Shown one piece after another: positions 36,972-48,074 of a stretch of 64,000 nt of DNA. Both the position numbers and the translations under genes were made by a program. This DNA is from Bettongia penicillata ogilbyi (lineage: Eukaryota; Chordata; Mammalia; Diprotodontia; Potoroidae). The stretch is from NCBI GenBank assembly GCA_023548195.1, contig JAJHZJ010000336.1, positions 2,894,704 to 2,958,703 of the forward strand, in the 5' to 3' direction. Every line of letters starts with the position of its first letter. Position 1 is the first letter of the stretch. The notes beneath the pieces are model-generated. The model was not told where the DNA came from. It searched no databases and saw nothing but the letters and a program-made list of their open reading frames with translations.

Positions 36972-39016
36972 GATTTTGATTTGAGTGTTGTGGCTTCTGG
37001 TTCTTTCAGTCAGAAGCTAGAGAACTTTTTGCTGAGCTGATGTGTGAAAAAGCTAAAAGCAGGTTTTTGTTTGGTGTTTCCCTGATCAGCCCTGGGTTTA
37101 GCTTGTTAAGTGTGGGAGAGGAGTGGTCTGGTCACAGGAGATCTCCTCAGCTGAACTGAGGCAAAGGCAAGCTCAGGGGCTGGTAATCCCAGCTGCCCTA
37201 TTGTCTTTCTGATTCCCCTGGACAGCTGAGGCACGCCTAGATGCTAATGCGTGTTCCCACCCCTCCTGGGGCTCCTCTCCTGGCGCTGAGGCTTGCCTGG
37301 GTTCTAGTGCAAGTTTTCTCTGCCCTGGGTCCTCTGTCCTTCCGGTTTGCCTCTGCCACCATAGAAGGAATCCCCCTTAGCTATTTTCCTCGTCTCAGGT
37401 GTTATGAGACTATTGGTCTCCTTCTTCTATTTCTACTGATCTGGGATTTTTCTGGGGAAATATTTTATGGTTCTTTCACGGTCATCAAGGGGGGAGGAGA
37501 GAGCATTTACCGATCACTCCGCCATCCTGGCTCCCGGAAGTTCAAGTAGGTGACTTACCGAAGTTTGCTCTTCAGGCTGAAGGTCTCAGGAGCTGCTGTG
37601 CTGATATCTGGCACTCGGGGGCTCTCACTGACTTGGTTTGGCTTGTCTCCCGCCCTGGGTGCCACTCCTCCGGTTCTGCCCGCCACTCAGGTTTCTCGGG
37701 TCTCTTCTGCGCCGCGCTGGCCACACTGCGCTGTGCGCTGTGGGCTCACCCCTGGACAGCAGATCCTTCCTGTGGACCTTCCAGTCCAACCTGAGCTCCG
37801 AATCCCTCACCATCTGTCTCCCACTCAATTCTGCACCTCCAAAATTTGGTCAGATTCTCCTTTCAGAAGTACCTGGAGGAGTTTGTCTGAGAGCTTAGGT
37901 GAGTCGTTGCTTTCACTCCTCCATCTTGGCTCCGCCCCCCTGATACTTGTAATTCTTAAAAATTGCATCACTAATACCTACAAAGAATATACATAGACAG
38001 ATGATATGGGTATACAGTGAATTTGAGGGAATGATGTAAAACTATTAAGGGATGAGAAAGAGGAGCACACAAGGAAGAGAGAGATAGAATGAGGTAAATT
38101 ATTCACATGAAGAGGTGTGAAAGATCTATTACACTGAAGGGTAAGATGGGAGGGTAGGGATGGACTTCGAACCTTACTTTGAATGGTCTTTGAACCTTAC
38201 TCTCATCAGTATAGCTCAGAGAGGGAATAATATACACAATCAAATATATCTTACCTGACAGGGAAGTAAGAGAGGACAAGATTAAGTTAAAGGAGGGGAG
38301 AAACTGACAGAAGGGAGGGCAGATCAGAGAAGCTAGTAGACAGAAGCAAAACACTGGTGAAGAGGGAAAGGGTAAAAGGAGAGAGGATAAACAGAGGAAA
38401 AATAGGATGAAGGGAAATACACAGTTAGTAATCATTACTGTTAATGTGGATGGGATGAGTTCTCCCGCAAAACAGAAGCAAATAGAAAAGTAGATCAAAA
38501 ACCAGAATCCTACATTGTGTTGTTTACAAGAAACACACTTGAAGTAGAGAGACACACAGAGGCTAAAAGTAAAGGACTGGAACTGAATCTATTATGCTTC
38601 AGCTGAAGTAAAAAAAAAAAAAAAAAAAAGCAGGAATAACAATCCTGATCTCAGACAAAGCAAAAGCAAAAACAGACCTAATTAAAAGAGATAAGGAAGG
38701 AAACTACATCTTGCTAAAAGGAGTCATAGACAACGAAGTAATATCAATACTAAACATATATGCACCAAGGGGTATAGCATCCAAATTCTTAAAGGAGAAG
38801 TTAAGTGAATTACAGGAAGAAATAGCAAAACTATACTGGTGGGGGACCTCAACTGTTCCCTCTCAGAACTTAATAAATCCAGCCAAAAACATTAAAAATA
38901 AAGAAACTAAGGAGGTAAACAGAATATTAGGATTACAAAGGAAACCAATTATATTGAAATAGTTATCAAAATACTTTTCAAAACCAAGTTCACAGACCCC
39001 AGGTCAAGAACTCCTG

Positions 39017-39245
39017 CTCTACATTCTATCTACCTTTCAGTGCCCAGCTAAAGTCTCTTCTAGTCACCTCAGTCTATAGTGATTTCTTCCTCTTCTGAGT
39101 TGCTACTGCACACATCATATTAACCACACATTTTAGCTCTTAATCATTCTGATTTTGTGTGTGTGTGTGTGTGTGTTTTGTTCCCCTTAATAAGACTATA
39201 AGCTTTGTGAGAACAGGAGTCACATATTTTCTCAGAATTCAATAC
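39017..39245 (+). repeat. L2 3' region, right half
   Basis: Continues the L2 left at 27096 ('TTTCAGTGCCCAGCTAAAGT', 'GACTATAAGCTTTGTGAGAA'), with a (TG)n at 39155-39177. Confidence 0.65.
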
Positions 39246-39593
39246 ACTCAATTAAATATACCTCTTGGTTGATTTAAGGCTTATTGGAGAAAGCCAGTGC
39301 TCCAAAGGAAGCCTTTCGTCAGAGTTGTCATAGTTAATTCAGATCTGATCTATACCTTCCAAAAAAAAAGAGAAAATTCCCCAAACCAAACTGCATATGA
39401 TTTCACTGCAGGTTTTTGAGGACTTTCCTAGGTCAACTGCCCCCCCCTCAACTGGGAAATGCAGATGGGAGGTTACAAGGCCCTGATCCCTGACTCTTCT
39501 CTACTTCGTCCTCTTACTTCATCAAGGAAGAGGACCTAGAGTTGGCTCAATTCCCAGGAAAACTTTCTCCAGTCATGATAAACATTCCAAAAG

Positions 39594-39624
39594 TCAAGGT
39601 GATGAGCAGGGCCACAGTTAAAAA
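39594..39624 (+). promoter_or_regulatory. CYP17A1: CYP17A1 core promoter: SF-1-like site and TATA-like box
   Basis: TCAAGGTGA (39594-39602) matches the SF-1/NR5A1 half-site that drives steroidogenic genes. A TATA-like TTAAAAA lies at 39618-39624. That would put the transcript start near 39650 and give a 5' UTR of about 85 nt. The spacing resembles the human CYP17A1 promoter, which has an SF-1 site just upstream of its TATA region. A GATA-like TGATAA lies at about 39577. Confidence 0.65.
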
Positions 39625-39734
39625 GGCAGCTAGAGTACTGTGGGCCCCAGCGTGCCTGCCCACCACTGCCCATATCCATCAGAGCCTGGTTCCTACTTCC
39701 TACATCCTTTCTCTCTAGCCACCCCAAAACTAGA

Positions 39735-41810
39735 ATGTGGTGGTTCCTCATAATCTCCCTGCTGACCCTGATATACTACATCTGGCAGAAGCTGGGGAGT
39801 TTGGGCAAGAAATATCCCCTATGTCTGCCCCATCTGCCCATTCTGGGGAGCCTTCCGTATATGAATTCCTCTGACCAGGCACCCATCTACTTCACCAAGC
39901 TTAAGGAGAAGTATGGCCACATCTATGCCTTTTGGCTGGGTCCTTGGTATACTGTGGTAGTGAATCAGTTCTCACTGGCCAAGGAAGTACTTCTTAAGAA
40001 AGGAAAGGATTTTGCCAGTCGCCCCCGAATGGTAAGTATTTTAATGACTGTTGATAACCACTGAGGAGGGAGACCTGGGAAGAGCCATGCCTCACCTAGA
40101 TCCTCCACAGGCTTCAGTGCTGCTTAACAGGGCAAAATCCCCCTTTCTTCTGGACTTGGGTGAGAAGTAGCATGACAGAGTAGGCTGGGAATAAGGAAAA
40201 CTGGGGGCTACCTTTCATTCATTCTGTGACTCAAGCAGCAGCGCTGGCAAAATCATTAGACTCTTCTGGGTTTCAACTTCCTGGTCTGTAAAATCTGGGC
40301 AGGAATAAAAGGGTGACGATATTCTCTTCTCTGTCTCAGAGAAAGCCAAAAAAAGTTTTTCTCAGTCTTTTTCCCTTCCCCTCTTTTTTCTAGCTCCTAT
40401 CTTGTTCATCTTCTTCTCCCCTATTTCAGCTCTGGGGAACCCTGGTGGAAACTCCTTCCTGCAGTCAGTCAAGGCTGGAAAATGCCAAAGGAGAAGGAAT
40501 GGAAGAGAGGGAGGCAGAAGGAAATGGATTTGGAAAGAGGGGAGAAGGGGCAAGGGGAAGGCTAGGGTCCTGTTGTTATCCTGGGGTACCCTCCTCTCCA
40601 CCCTAACCCTTCCTGGACACATCAACAGCTTGAAGAGCACCAGAGTGTCCCTCTAGTCACTAAGCGTCTAGCAATGGATTTGAAAGGCAGAGGACCTGAC
40701 AGCTTCAGGTCTGAGTCTCAGTTCTGCTCTTTAATGACGTGTGTGTCCTCTACCAACTCACTGTCCCTTGATAAGCCTCGGTTTTCTCGTTTGTAAAATA
40801 ATGGGATTGGGCTACATCATTTCTAAGGTCTCTACCAGATCTCTGGGCAGCTAGGTAGCACCACAGTACACAGTACAGAGCCTGGAGTCAGAAAGACTCA
40901 GCTTAGTGGATTCAAATCTGGCATCAGATACTAGCTGTATGACCCTGGGCAAATCATTTCACCCTGTTTGCCTCGGTTTCCTCCACTAATGAGCTGGAGA
41001 AGCATATTTGCCAAGAAAACTCCAAATGGAGTCATGAAAAGTCAGACATGACCGAAAAGACAACTGAATAACTACCAGATCTAAATCCTATGAGTTAGGA
41101 TTTCCACTCTCTAATTTGCAACATCCTCCCTTTTCTTGACAACCTTGGCTGCTGAGAACTCCAGCCTAATCGGGGTTTATGTTCTCTCTACACTCCGTTT
41201 TTCAAGGTTACAGAAGGGTTGGTCTGGGTTAGTGGGCAACAGAGATGGAAAGGGAGTAGGTAGTACGGGAGTGAGGATGAAAAAACCTATTTGGATAATA
41301 TGGGGAGAGGACAGATTGGGTCAGTCTCCAGGTTCCAAGTCTTCTGGGTGGAAGACTGTAAGGCTGCCTCCAGACTGGTCTCATGATGGATGTGGCTTCC
41401 AGTCATATGTAAGGTCCTTGAGGAGGGGGGCTAGTTCATTTTTGCCTTTATATCCCCAGCCCCTCGGCACAGTGACTGGCACAAAGGAAGGTTTGCGGTG
41501 TGTCTCACTGTGTGTCATACCTCCCCAGTTAAAGAGCTCTGAGTCTAAAGGGAGAAGACAACATAAAATACATGTACAAACAAGATATAAACAGGATAAG
41601 CTAGAGATGATAAACAGAGGGAAGGCCATGGCATTAAGAGGGATTTGGAAAGACTTGTAGAAAATGAGATTTTAGCTGGGACTTGAAGGAAGCAAGGAAA
41701 GCCAGAAAACAGGGATGAAAAGGAGAGGCATTCCATGCATGGAAGATGGCCAGTGAAAATGCCCAGAGTTGGGAGACGGATTGTCTTGTTGGAGGAACAA
41801 CAAAGGAGCC

Positions 41811-41867
<57 letters not shown>

Positions 41868-43142
41868 GGAGGGAGGGAGGGAGAGAGAGTAAGATGTAAT
41901 AAGAAAGGGAGGAATGCTTCCAGGTTGGGAAGGGCTTGGAATGTCAAACAGGATTTTATATTTGTTCATGGAGGTGATTGGAAATTACCAAATGGGGAGG
42001 GATGACATGATTAGACCTACACTTTAAGAAGATCAATTTATCATTGAGTGGAGGATGGACTGGAATGAGGAGAGACTTAATTTAGGGAAACCAACTAGAA
42101 AGTTATTACAGTTGCTCAGATATGAAATGAGGGCCTAGAGCAGGATGGTGGAAGTGGTGGGGGAGAGAAGGGAGCATCGATGAGAAATGTTATGAAGGTA
42201 GAATTGGTAGAATTCGGGGCAAGGGTGATGATAACACCTACGTTGTGCACCTGAGTTCCAAGTTTTTTGACTAACTCTTACTACCTGGATGAAGTCTAAG
42301 ACTAGTGCCTACCATCTCCCCTTGGGGATGCTGAGTGGGGGCAATTGAAGGGATTAGAGTGTAACACACCCTGAGTCCAATTTTCCCCTAATTCCAAAGG
42401 TAAGCACAGACATCCTGAGTGGCTCAGGCAAGGGGATTGCCTTCAGTGAGTATGGTCCTCAGTGGCGAATGTATAGGAAGCTGGTGCAGTCCACCTTCTC
42501 CTTGTTTAAGGATCGCTCCTCCCAGAACTTTGAAAATATCAGTGAGTACTAAGACCAGGGGCTACTAGGGATCAGTAGGGAGGGGGCAAGGGCAAGCTTG
42601 GGAGACCCTGGGCTCAGGGCCTGACAGCAGCCACTGATATGGGGGTAAGGGGGTCACCAGAAGGATCCCAGGTTGCTGCTGCCACCTGGTGGTCATCCTC
42701 AAACTGACTATCGGGTAGTATGGTGGGGGTGGGAGGGTTGTCCTTGAAGGGTGGACTTGTCTTTAAGGGGTGGAGTAGGGCTGGTCTCTCTCCTCTGAAT
42801 TCTGGCCCTACCCAACTGTAATCCATCTTTTCCTCTCTCTAACTCCCTAGTCTGCCAAGAGGCCAATTTTCTATGTAAAGCCCTGACCAACACACAAGGA
42901 CAGAGTGTGGACCCAGCTTTGGACTGTTTTCTGGCTTCGGCCAATGTGATCTGCCAGTTTTGCTTCAGCAGCTCCTGGAAGCGAAAAGATAAAGACGTAG
43001 AGTTCATGATGCATTTTAACGATGTTATTATCAAAAATGTGGCCAGAGACAACCTGATTGACATCTTTCCCTGGATTCAGGTAAGAGCTCTAAGGCCCTA
43101 CCCTGCAGGAGAAAAAGTAACTGGGAAGAGGTCCCCTTACTT

Positions 43143-43187
<45 letters not shown>

Positions 43188-46100
43188 CACACACACGCAC
43201 ACACACGCGCACACATACACACACACACACACACACCTGGTCTCCTAATCCCAATCTTTCTCATTCTTTGACAAAGGATGAACCTAAATCCACCTCCTCA
43301 GGGAAGCCTTCCCTGACTGTTAAAGTCTACACTAGTTCCACCCTGCTCTGAACCGATAAAGCTCTTACAATTTGAGCCACAGAGTCCATCTCTGAATTAT
43401 AGACTGCCTCTTGTTGTTTCATCACTTGCGTGCGTCTCTTTCCCTAAACAAACCATGAGCTCCTCAATAGTAGGGATTACTGACTTCTTCTGCTTCTCCC
43501 TTACCCATCTCCCCCAATGGCTACCAAGAACAAGACTGGACAGAAAACATGTTCTCAAAAAACAAACAAACAAAACAAAACAAACCAATACACTTATGAT
43601 TGGCTAGGGGTAGGAAGAGGGACTACCAGGGACCCAGGCCTCATCATCCTGGCTTCCCCAGCCAGGGGCTCCTCAAGGGTTACCTCATGTCTCCACTGCT
43701 TGGTGGAGGAGTGTATATAATAAGTAGGGAGTCAGGACAGGCATAGGGGAGATAGAATAGTAGGGACCAGAATCAAGGGCCCCGTCTTTGGAGTAGAGAG
43801 TGAAGTGAGAGAGACTGGAATTGGGGGCAGGGCAAGGATCTACCTTCAAGACTCCCCTTCTATCCCTTCCCCCTTTCTAGCTGTTCCCCAACAAAGAGCT
43901 GACGCAGCTGAAGGAGAGCGTCAAGCTACGGAATAAGCTACTGGAGGAAAAAATTAAAATTCGAAAGGTACATGACAGAACAGTGCAAGCTTGGAGGGTG
44001 TAGGAAGAGAGGGTGGGGATGTTGTCAAGAACCGATATGTATGCCAACTGTGTTCCCACTCCTGGGCTTTGGGATGGGGGTGGGAAGTAAGAGGAGGAAG
44101 ATAAGGGGAGGGGAAGGGACTTGAGGTTCCAGAGAAGATAGATCCATTTTCCATCCCCATTCTCCCAGGAGAATTTCAACATAGATTCTGTCAACAACCT
44201 CCTGGATGCGCTGCTGAAAGCCAAGATAAACAACAATAGCCATCTGACCCAGGAGCCAGAGATCACAGATGAGCACATCCTGATGACAGTGGGAGACATC
44301 TTCGGGGCTGGGGTGGAGACTACCAGCAGTGTTGTCAAGTGGTGCATCGCCTACCTGCTACACTATCCCCAGGTGAGAATGCCATTCAGCATTCCCTGGC
44401 ACTCAGTTCACCACTCCAGAAAGAGCTCAGGGAAGTCTGCCATCTACCTCCACCCATCTCTGGGCTCCTGGAATGTAAACTGTATTAAGTGAGCAGCTCT
44501 AGCCAGTGACACATAACACCACCCAGACCCAACTGTCCGAGCAGACATCTAAGCAACAAGACCTTCCCTTCAATCCTTCTCCTCCAAATGCTGACCAGAG
44601 TCCTCCTGAGGACAAGTCCTCTGGGATCCATGTCCAAGTGCTCATGCCCCTGCTGTTTGCCCTGGAACTTGAAAGCATGTACCCCATGAGCACATACTCC
44701 ATACACACACACACCCCTCCCTGTGATCCCCAGGTAAAGGAGAAGATCCAGGAGGAAATTGACCAGAAAATTGGCTTTACCCGAACACCGGTGCTCAGTG
44801 ACAGGAACCAGCTTCTGCTTCTCGAGTCCACAATACGCGAGGTACTCCGCATACGGCCAGTGGCTCCCTTGCTCATCCCCCACCTGGCATGTACTGACAG
44901 CAGGTATGCCCAATTCCCTTATCCACTTACTCCTAATCACCCTATCAATTAATCCATTAACTGATCCTTTCCCTCTTTCCCAATTCACCCAATGGTCCAC
45001 CCATCAATTAACCTACACCTACCTACCTGCATTGCCATGGGCAGACATGGCCCCAGAGATAGGGCAGAAAGCTCTGAGAGAGCTATTCAGAGGCTCATAG
45101 TCCAGTAGCCACAGCCATCACAGAGCTTTTGTTCATATAAATAATCATGTGTGCACTTGTAGGTGGACATACAGTCTCCTTCCCATACCAGGCTCACTAA
45201 GAGGCCAAAGGGAAAAGCTCACTGATTCCAAAATAAAAAACATAAGTTTCACAAAACTATAGAAAGTCAAATCTCGAAGGACCTTAAAGCTCATTAGTCA
45301 GTCTGACCTCCCCCACTTTGATGTAGAGTACATTATGTCCCAAAGATGTTCATTTTGGGGTTAGAACTGGTTGGACCAAGTTCTTATAGAGGCCAAAGAA
45401 GAGATAAAGGAGAAAGGGGGAACAAGTCCCAGGGAAGAAAGGGGTTAAGTGGCTCCTCAAAATCAATTCAACAAATATCTATTAAGCATACCAGGTTCAG
45501 AACCTTGTGCTAAGTTTGGAGAAGGGTTACAAGGATAAATGAGAAATGATCCTTGATTTCAGAAAGTTTATGATCTAACAAGGGATATAAGGCAGATATA
45601 TTTAACTGTAATTCAGATGGTGATAAGCGCATATGAGAAATATAGATCTAATGCTGTTAAGAGAGGTCAGGAGGAGGGGATCACTTCTGGTTGGAGGCAT
45701 CAGGGAAGGTTTCATGGAAGAGATGACAGTTGAATTGGGCCTTGAAGGAGGCAGGTGAGGAGGAAGTGCATTATTAGCATAAGGAGACAGGAAAAGGCAA
45801 GATGAGTTCTGAAAGCATGCTCTTTTGGGGAAACTGAAGAGGAAGTGAAAGGGAGTAGCAGTTGTAATAAGAAGAAGGTTTAGAGACTACTAGGTAAAGG
45901 GGAGTTACTGAAAGTTCTGAATGACATATACAGTTAATTTTAAGATTACTTGGGCCCCGGTGAGCATTGGAGCATAGAGGGAGTGGTAGGGAAACCTAGA
46001 ATGAGTAGAGATGAGAGGTGAGGAGAGTCTGAACTGGGTGTACCTCTGAGAAACGTTAAGAGGGAGAAATGATAGGATTTAGGAAATAACTGGATGGGAA

Positions 46101-48074
46101 AAGTAAGGGAGGAGGAGTCCAAAATGACTCCAAGGTTTCAAGCCTAGTTGGCTGACAGAATGATGGTGACACTGACAAAAACAGCCTGGTTTGGAGGGAA
46201 AAGTTGATAAATTGAGATTGTGATTTTGTTTGCAACTTCAAAATTGTAAGAGGTTCAGGAACAGAGCTTGGCAACCTCCTCACACCTGTAGACAACTCTA
46301 ACCTGCAGGGGGAGGTATTGTTTTCAGGGTATACAAAGGGGATTTGGCTGTAGCCTGGGTTGCTAATAGTAGACACTAGTCCCTGGGCATTCTGCAGTAA
46401 GAGGGAAGGGATCTAAGTGAAACCGTAAGAATGGAGATATCCAGGGGGCAGATGGAAACGTAGGTCTGGATTGGAGAAAGAAGTTAGGACTAGATCTATG
46501 GATCTGGGAGTCATCAATGCAATTGATAGCTGAAACCTGAGAACAGATGAGTGCACTAAAGGAGAAAATACAGTACCCCTTCCACATCACAGGAGTTAAG
46601 GGCACAGTACCCCCCAGGACCTGGAAAATCCACATAAAAAAATTTTGACCCTTCCTTCATAATCAAAGAAGTCTGAATATTTTCTTTTCCTTTTATGGGG
46701 TATTTATAATGCCCTATTGTAAAATTTGGGTTGATATTATACAATACTATACATATATTTTACGTGTTTCCGAGTTTCTGAACTTTTTCTGTCATCTGCT
46801 GCCCTTCATGTATCTTTTGTGGCTTCTGCAAAACCCCCAAATTCCCATTTAATTTCTTTTTTTTAATTTAAGATATTTAAGTAGATATCTCTTTAATATT
46901 TAATTTCTCATGCTGACCCATGATACATCAAAACTGCAATGGGGAAAAATGTGGTTAAGTCATGATGTGGAAGGAATAACTGTATAAGAGAGAAAAGAAG
47001 AGGGTTTAGGACAGAGACTGGAGGAATGCCTACATTTAAAAGAAAGTTGTTGAAGAGGAATGAAAGAAAATAGAGAGGAAGCGGTCAGAAGTAGGCGAGA
47101 ATCACAGGCATAGTCACAGAAGTCAAGGGAAGATGGGGTGTTAGAAAGGAAGTACTGGTTGCAGGGAGGTTGTGGGGGTAGCCTGAGAAGAGACCACTGA
47201 TTCTGACTCTTTGGTTACTGGAAAGTCATTAGTGAGCTTGGAAAGATCAGTTTTAGTTAAGAAGCAGATGCTCACACTATGCAGAGATCCTAAAGCATGG
47301 GAAAGAAGGGAAAAAAGAGGTGATAGTGTCATGTGGAATGATGACTCCTCTCCTCACAGCATTGGAGAATACACTATCCCCAAAGGCACCAGGATCTACA
47401 TCAACCTGTGGTCCATCCATCATGACCCTGAAGAGTGGGATGAGCCAGAAAAGTTTAAGCCAGGTGAGTCAGTCAAGTTAGTCAGCTAGCAATTTATTAA
47501 GAATCTTCTGTGTGCCAGGCACTGAGCTAAGAGCAAGAATTCCAAAACAAGGGGCTCCTTGAACATCAAACACAAATTTCCATGGGGTGGGAAGCTGTGT
47601 ATTTTTCCATATTCCTCTTCGTTGAGGTGGAAACTGGGTTGCTTCCTCAATCTCAGGACTTTCCAAGGGGCATCATGTTTCCCTCTTCAAACCAAGACTT
47701 CACCCCTTTTAAAACAGCTGGCATAACATTTTATTTCCAGAGGGAACTTGGATCCTCTCACTAACCCCCTCACTCACTCTTTCACAGAACGATTCCTGGA
47801 CAAGAATAAGGAACAACTTATCACGCCAACTGCTAGCTACTTTCCCTTTGGAGGTGGACCCCGGATCTGTATCGGGGAGTTCTTGGCCCGGGCAGAGGTA
47901 TTCCTCTTTATGGCCTGGATCCTACAGAGATTTGACCTGGAAGTAGCTGATGATGGAGAACTACCCTCCTTAGATGGGGAAATTGGAGTGGTCTATCAGA
48001 TCATTCCCTTCAAAGCAAAGTTCAAGCAGCGGAAGGGCTGGAGGGAGGCTCAGCTGAGTGCCTGTAGTCAATAG
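39735..48074 (+). CDS. CYP17A1: Steroid 17-alpha-hydroxylase/17,20-lyase (eight exons)
   Basis: This endoplasmic-reticulum cytochrome P450 hydroxylates pregnenolone and progesterone at C17 and cleaves the C17-C20 bond to make C19 androgens, using P450 reductase and cytochrome b5. Exons: 39735-40031, 42400-42541, 42851-43080, 43881-43967, 44169-44372, 44734-44903, 47360-47463 and 47788-48074 (TAG). All junctions are GT-AG with matching phases, for 1521 nt and 506 aa (human 508). Residues 2-18 form the membrane anchor. The I-helix motif GAGVETT is at 298-304, the ExxR (EVLR) at 356-359 and the heme-binding [10 protein letters not shown] at 432-441 with ligand Cys439. Basic residues that bind cytochrome b5 in human (R347, R358, R449) are kept as R344, R355 and R446. 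Residue 105 is Leu where human has Ala. No stop or frameshift was found. The identity is certain; the 3' UTR end is not. Confidence 0.98.
40170..41080 (+). repeat. MIR, MIR and long-form SINE in CYP17A1 intron 1
   Basis: About 40170-40320 and 40660-40835 are MIR-like ('TTGTAAAATAATGGGATTGG'). 40845-41080 is the long tRNA-headed SINE seen at 195 ('TGTATGACCCTGGGCAAATC', then 'AAACTCCAAATGGAGTCATG'). Confidence 0.75.
41570..42235 (-). repeat. Antisense L2 in CYP17A1 intron 1, with (TG)n
   Basis: Reversed, this reads as the L2 region from reverse transcriptase to 3' end; the plus strand shows 'GAGTGGAGGATGGACTGGAA'. It is interrupted by a (TG)n microsatellite of about 26 units (41814-41866) followed by a GGGA run. 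Confidence 0.7.
43144..43236. repeat. (AC)n microsatellite in CYP17A1 intron 3
   Basis: About 90 bp of AC with a few GC and AT interruptions, starting 64 bp after exon 3. It is likely to vary in length between individuals. Confidence 0.95.
43285..43450 (+). repeat. L2 fragment in CYP17A1 intron 3
   Basis: 'CTCAGGGAAGCCTTCCCTGA' is a typical L2 3' region block; the rest is decayed. Confidence 0.6.
45260..47290 (-). repeat. CR1-like piece and antisense L2 filling CYP17A1 intron 6
   Basis: About 45260-45430 resembles a CR1/L3 3' region. From about 45650, blocks such as 'GGGAAGGTTTCATGGAAGAG' and 'TTGAATTGGGCCTTGAAGGA' are reverse complements of L2, continuing to 47290 on either side of a MITE (46571-46982). 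Confidence 0.65.
46571..46982. mobile_element. Tigger-like MITE in CYP17A1 intron 6
   Basis: This 412-bp AT-rich element has imperfect terminal inverted repeats: left CAGTACCCCTTCCACATCAC, right CAGTTATTCCTTCCACATCA when reversed, with 12 identical bases. TA dinucleotides flank both ends (46569-46570 and 46983-46984). It splits the antisense L2. The TA duplication and CAGT start fit Tigger/pogo-type non-autonomous elements. No coding capacity remains. Confidence 0.7.

Larger units (their letters stand above)
31122..37937 (-). mobile_element. Near full-length L1 (L1-B), about 6.8 kb
   Basis: The 3' end with poly(T) on the plus strand is at 31122. The 5' end, reading GGCGGAGCCAAGATGGAGGA in sense, is near 37937. 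Both ends are flanked by CCTGATACTTGTAATTCTT (about 31103-31121 and 37939-37957). Parts in sense order: 5' UTR 36972-37937, ORF1, a short spacer, ORF2 from 35360, then the 3' region. It lies directly beside the KPNA2 retrocopy. ORF lesions show it is now inactive. Its sequence is better preserved than L1-A. Confidence 0.9.
27218..38930 (+). mobile_element. Older L1 (L1-A), 3'-truncated, split by insertions
   Basis: The pieces are 27218-29168 and 37958-38930, about 2.9 kb in all. The 5' end has the usual 'GGGAGTCAAGATGGTGGG' start. ORF1 and the first part of ORF2 (endonuclease) follow, including 'TGGGGGACCTCAACTG', which encodes the catalytic GDLN. The element stops near 38930 without poly(A). 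GATTACAAAAGGA (27205-27217) and GATTACAAAGGA (38931-38942) look like its target duplication. L1 copies usually lose the 5' end, so this structure is unusual. Confidence 0.75.
27097..39016. mobile_element. hAT-like MITE split by later insertions
   Basis: About 200 bp of element remains in two halves, 27097-27217 and about 38931-39016. The ends are inverted: CAGAGGTTCTTAATTCC on the left, and CAGGAGTTCTTGACCTG on the right read as reverse complement. They are flanked by an 8-bp near-duplication (CTCTAGAT at 27089-27096, CTCTACAT at 39017-39024). An 8-bp duplication and these ends fit the hAT superfamily. The family name is not known to me. Confidence 0.65.

Noticed and set aside
29169..37937. 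KPNA2 and L1-B as one chimeric template-switch insertion
   Set aside because: A copy of the target duplication lies between them and each has its own poly(A) trace, which fits two separate events better.
41634..41969. Minus-strand frames with poly-His/Thr
   Set aside because: They are produced by the (TG)n microsatellite inside antisense L2.
44506..45100. 148- and 113-codon frames in the middle of CYP17A1
   Set aside because: They are exon 6 read through into its introns; splice sites at 44734 and 44903 define the real coding part.
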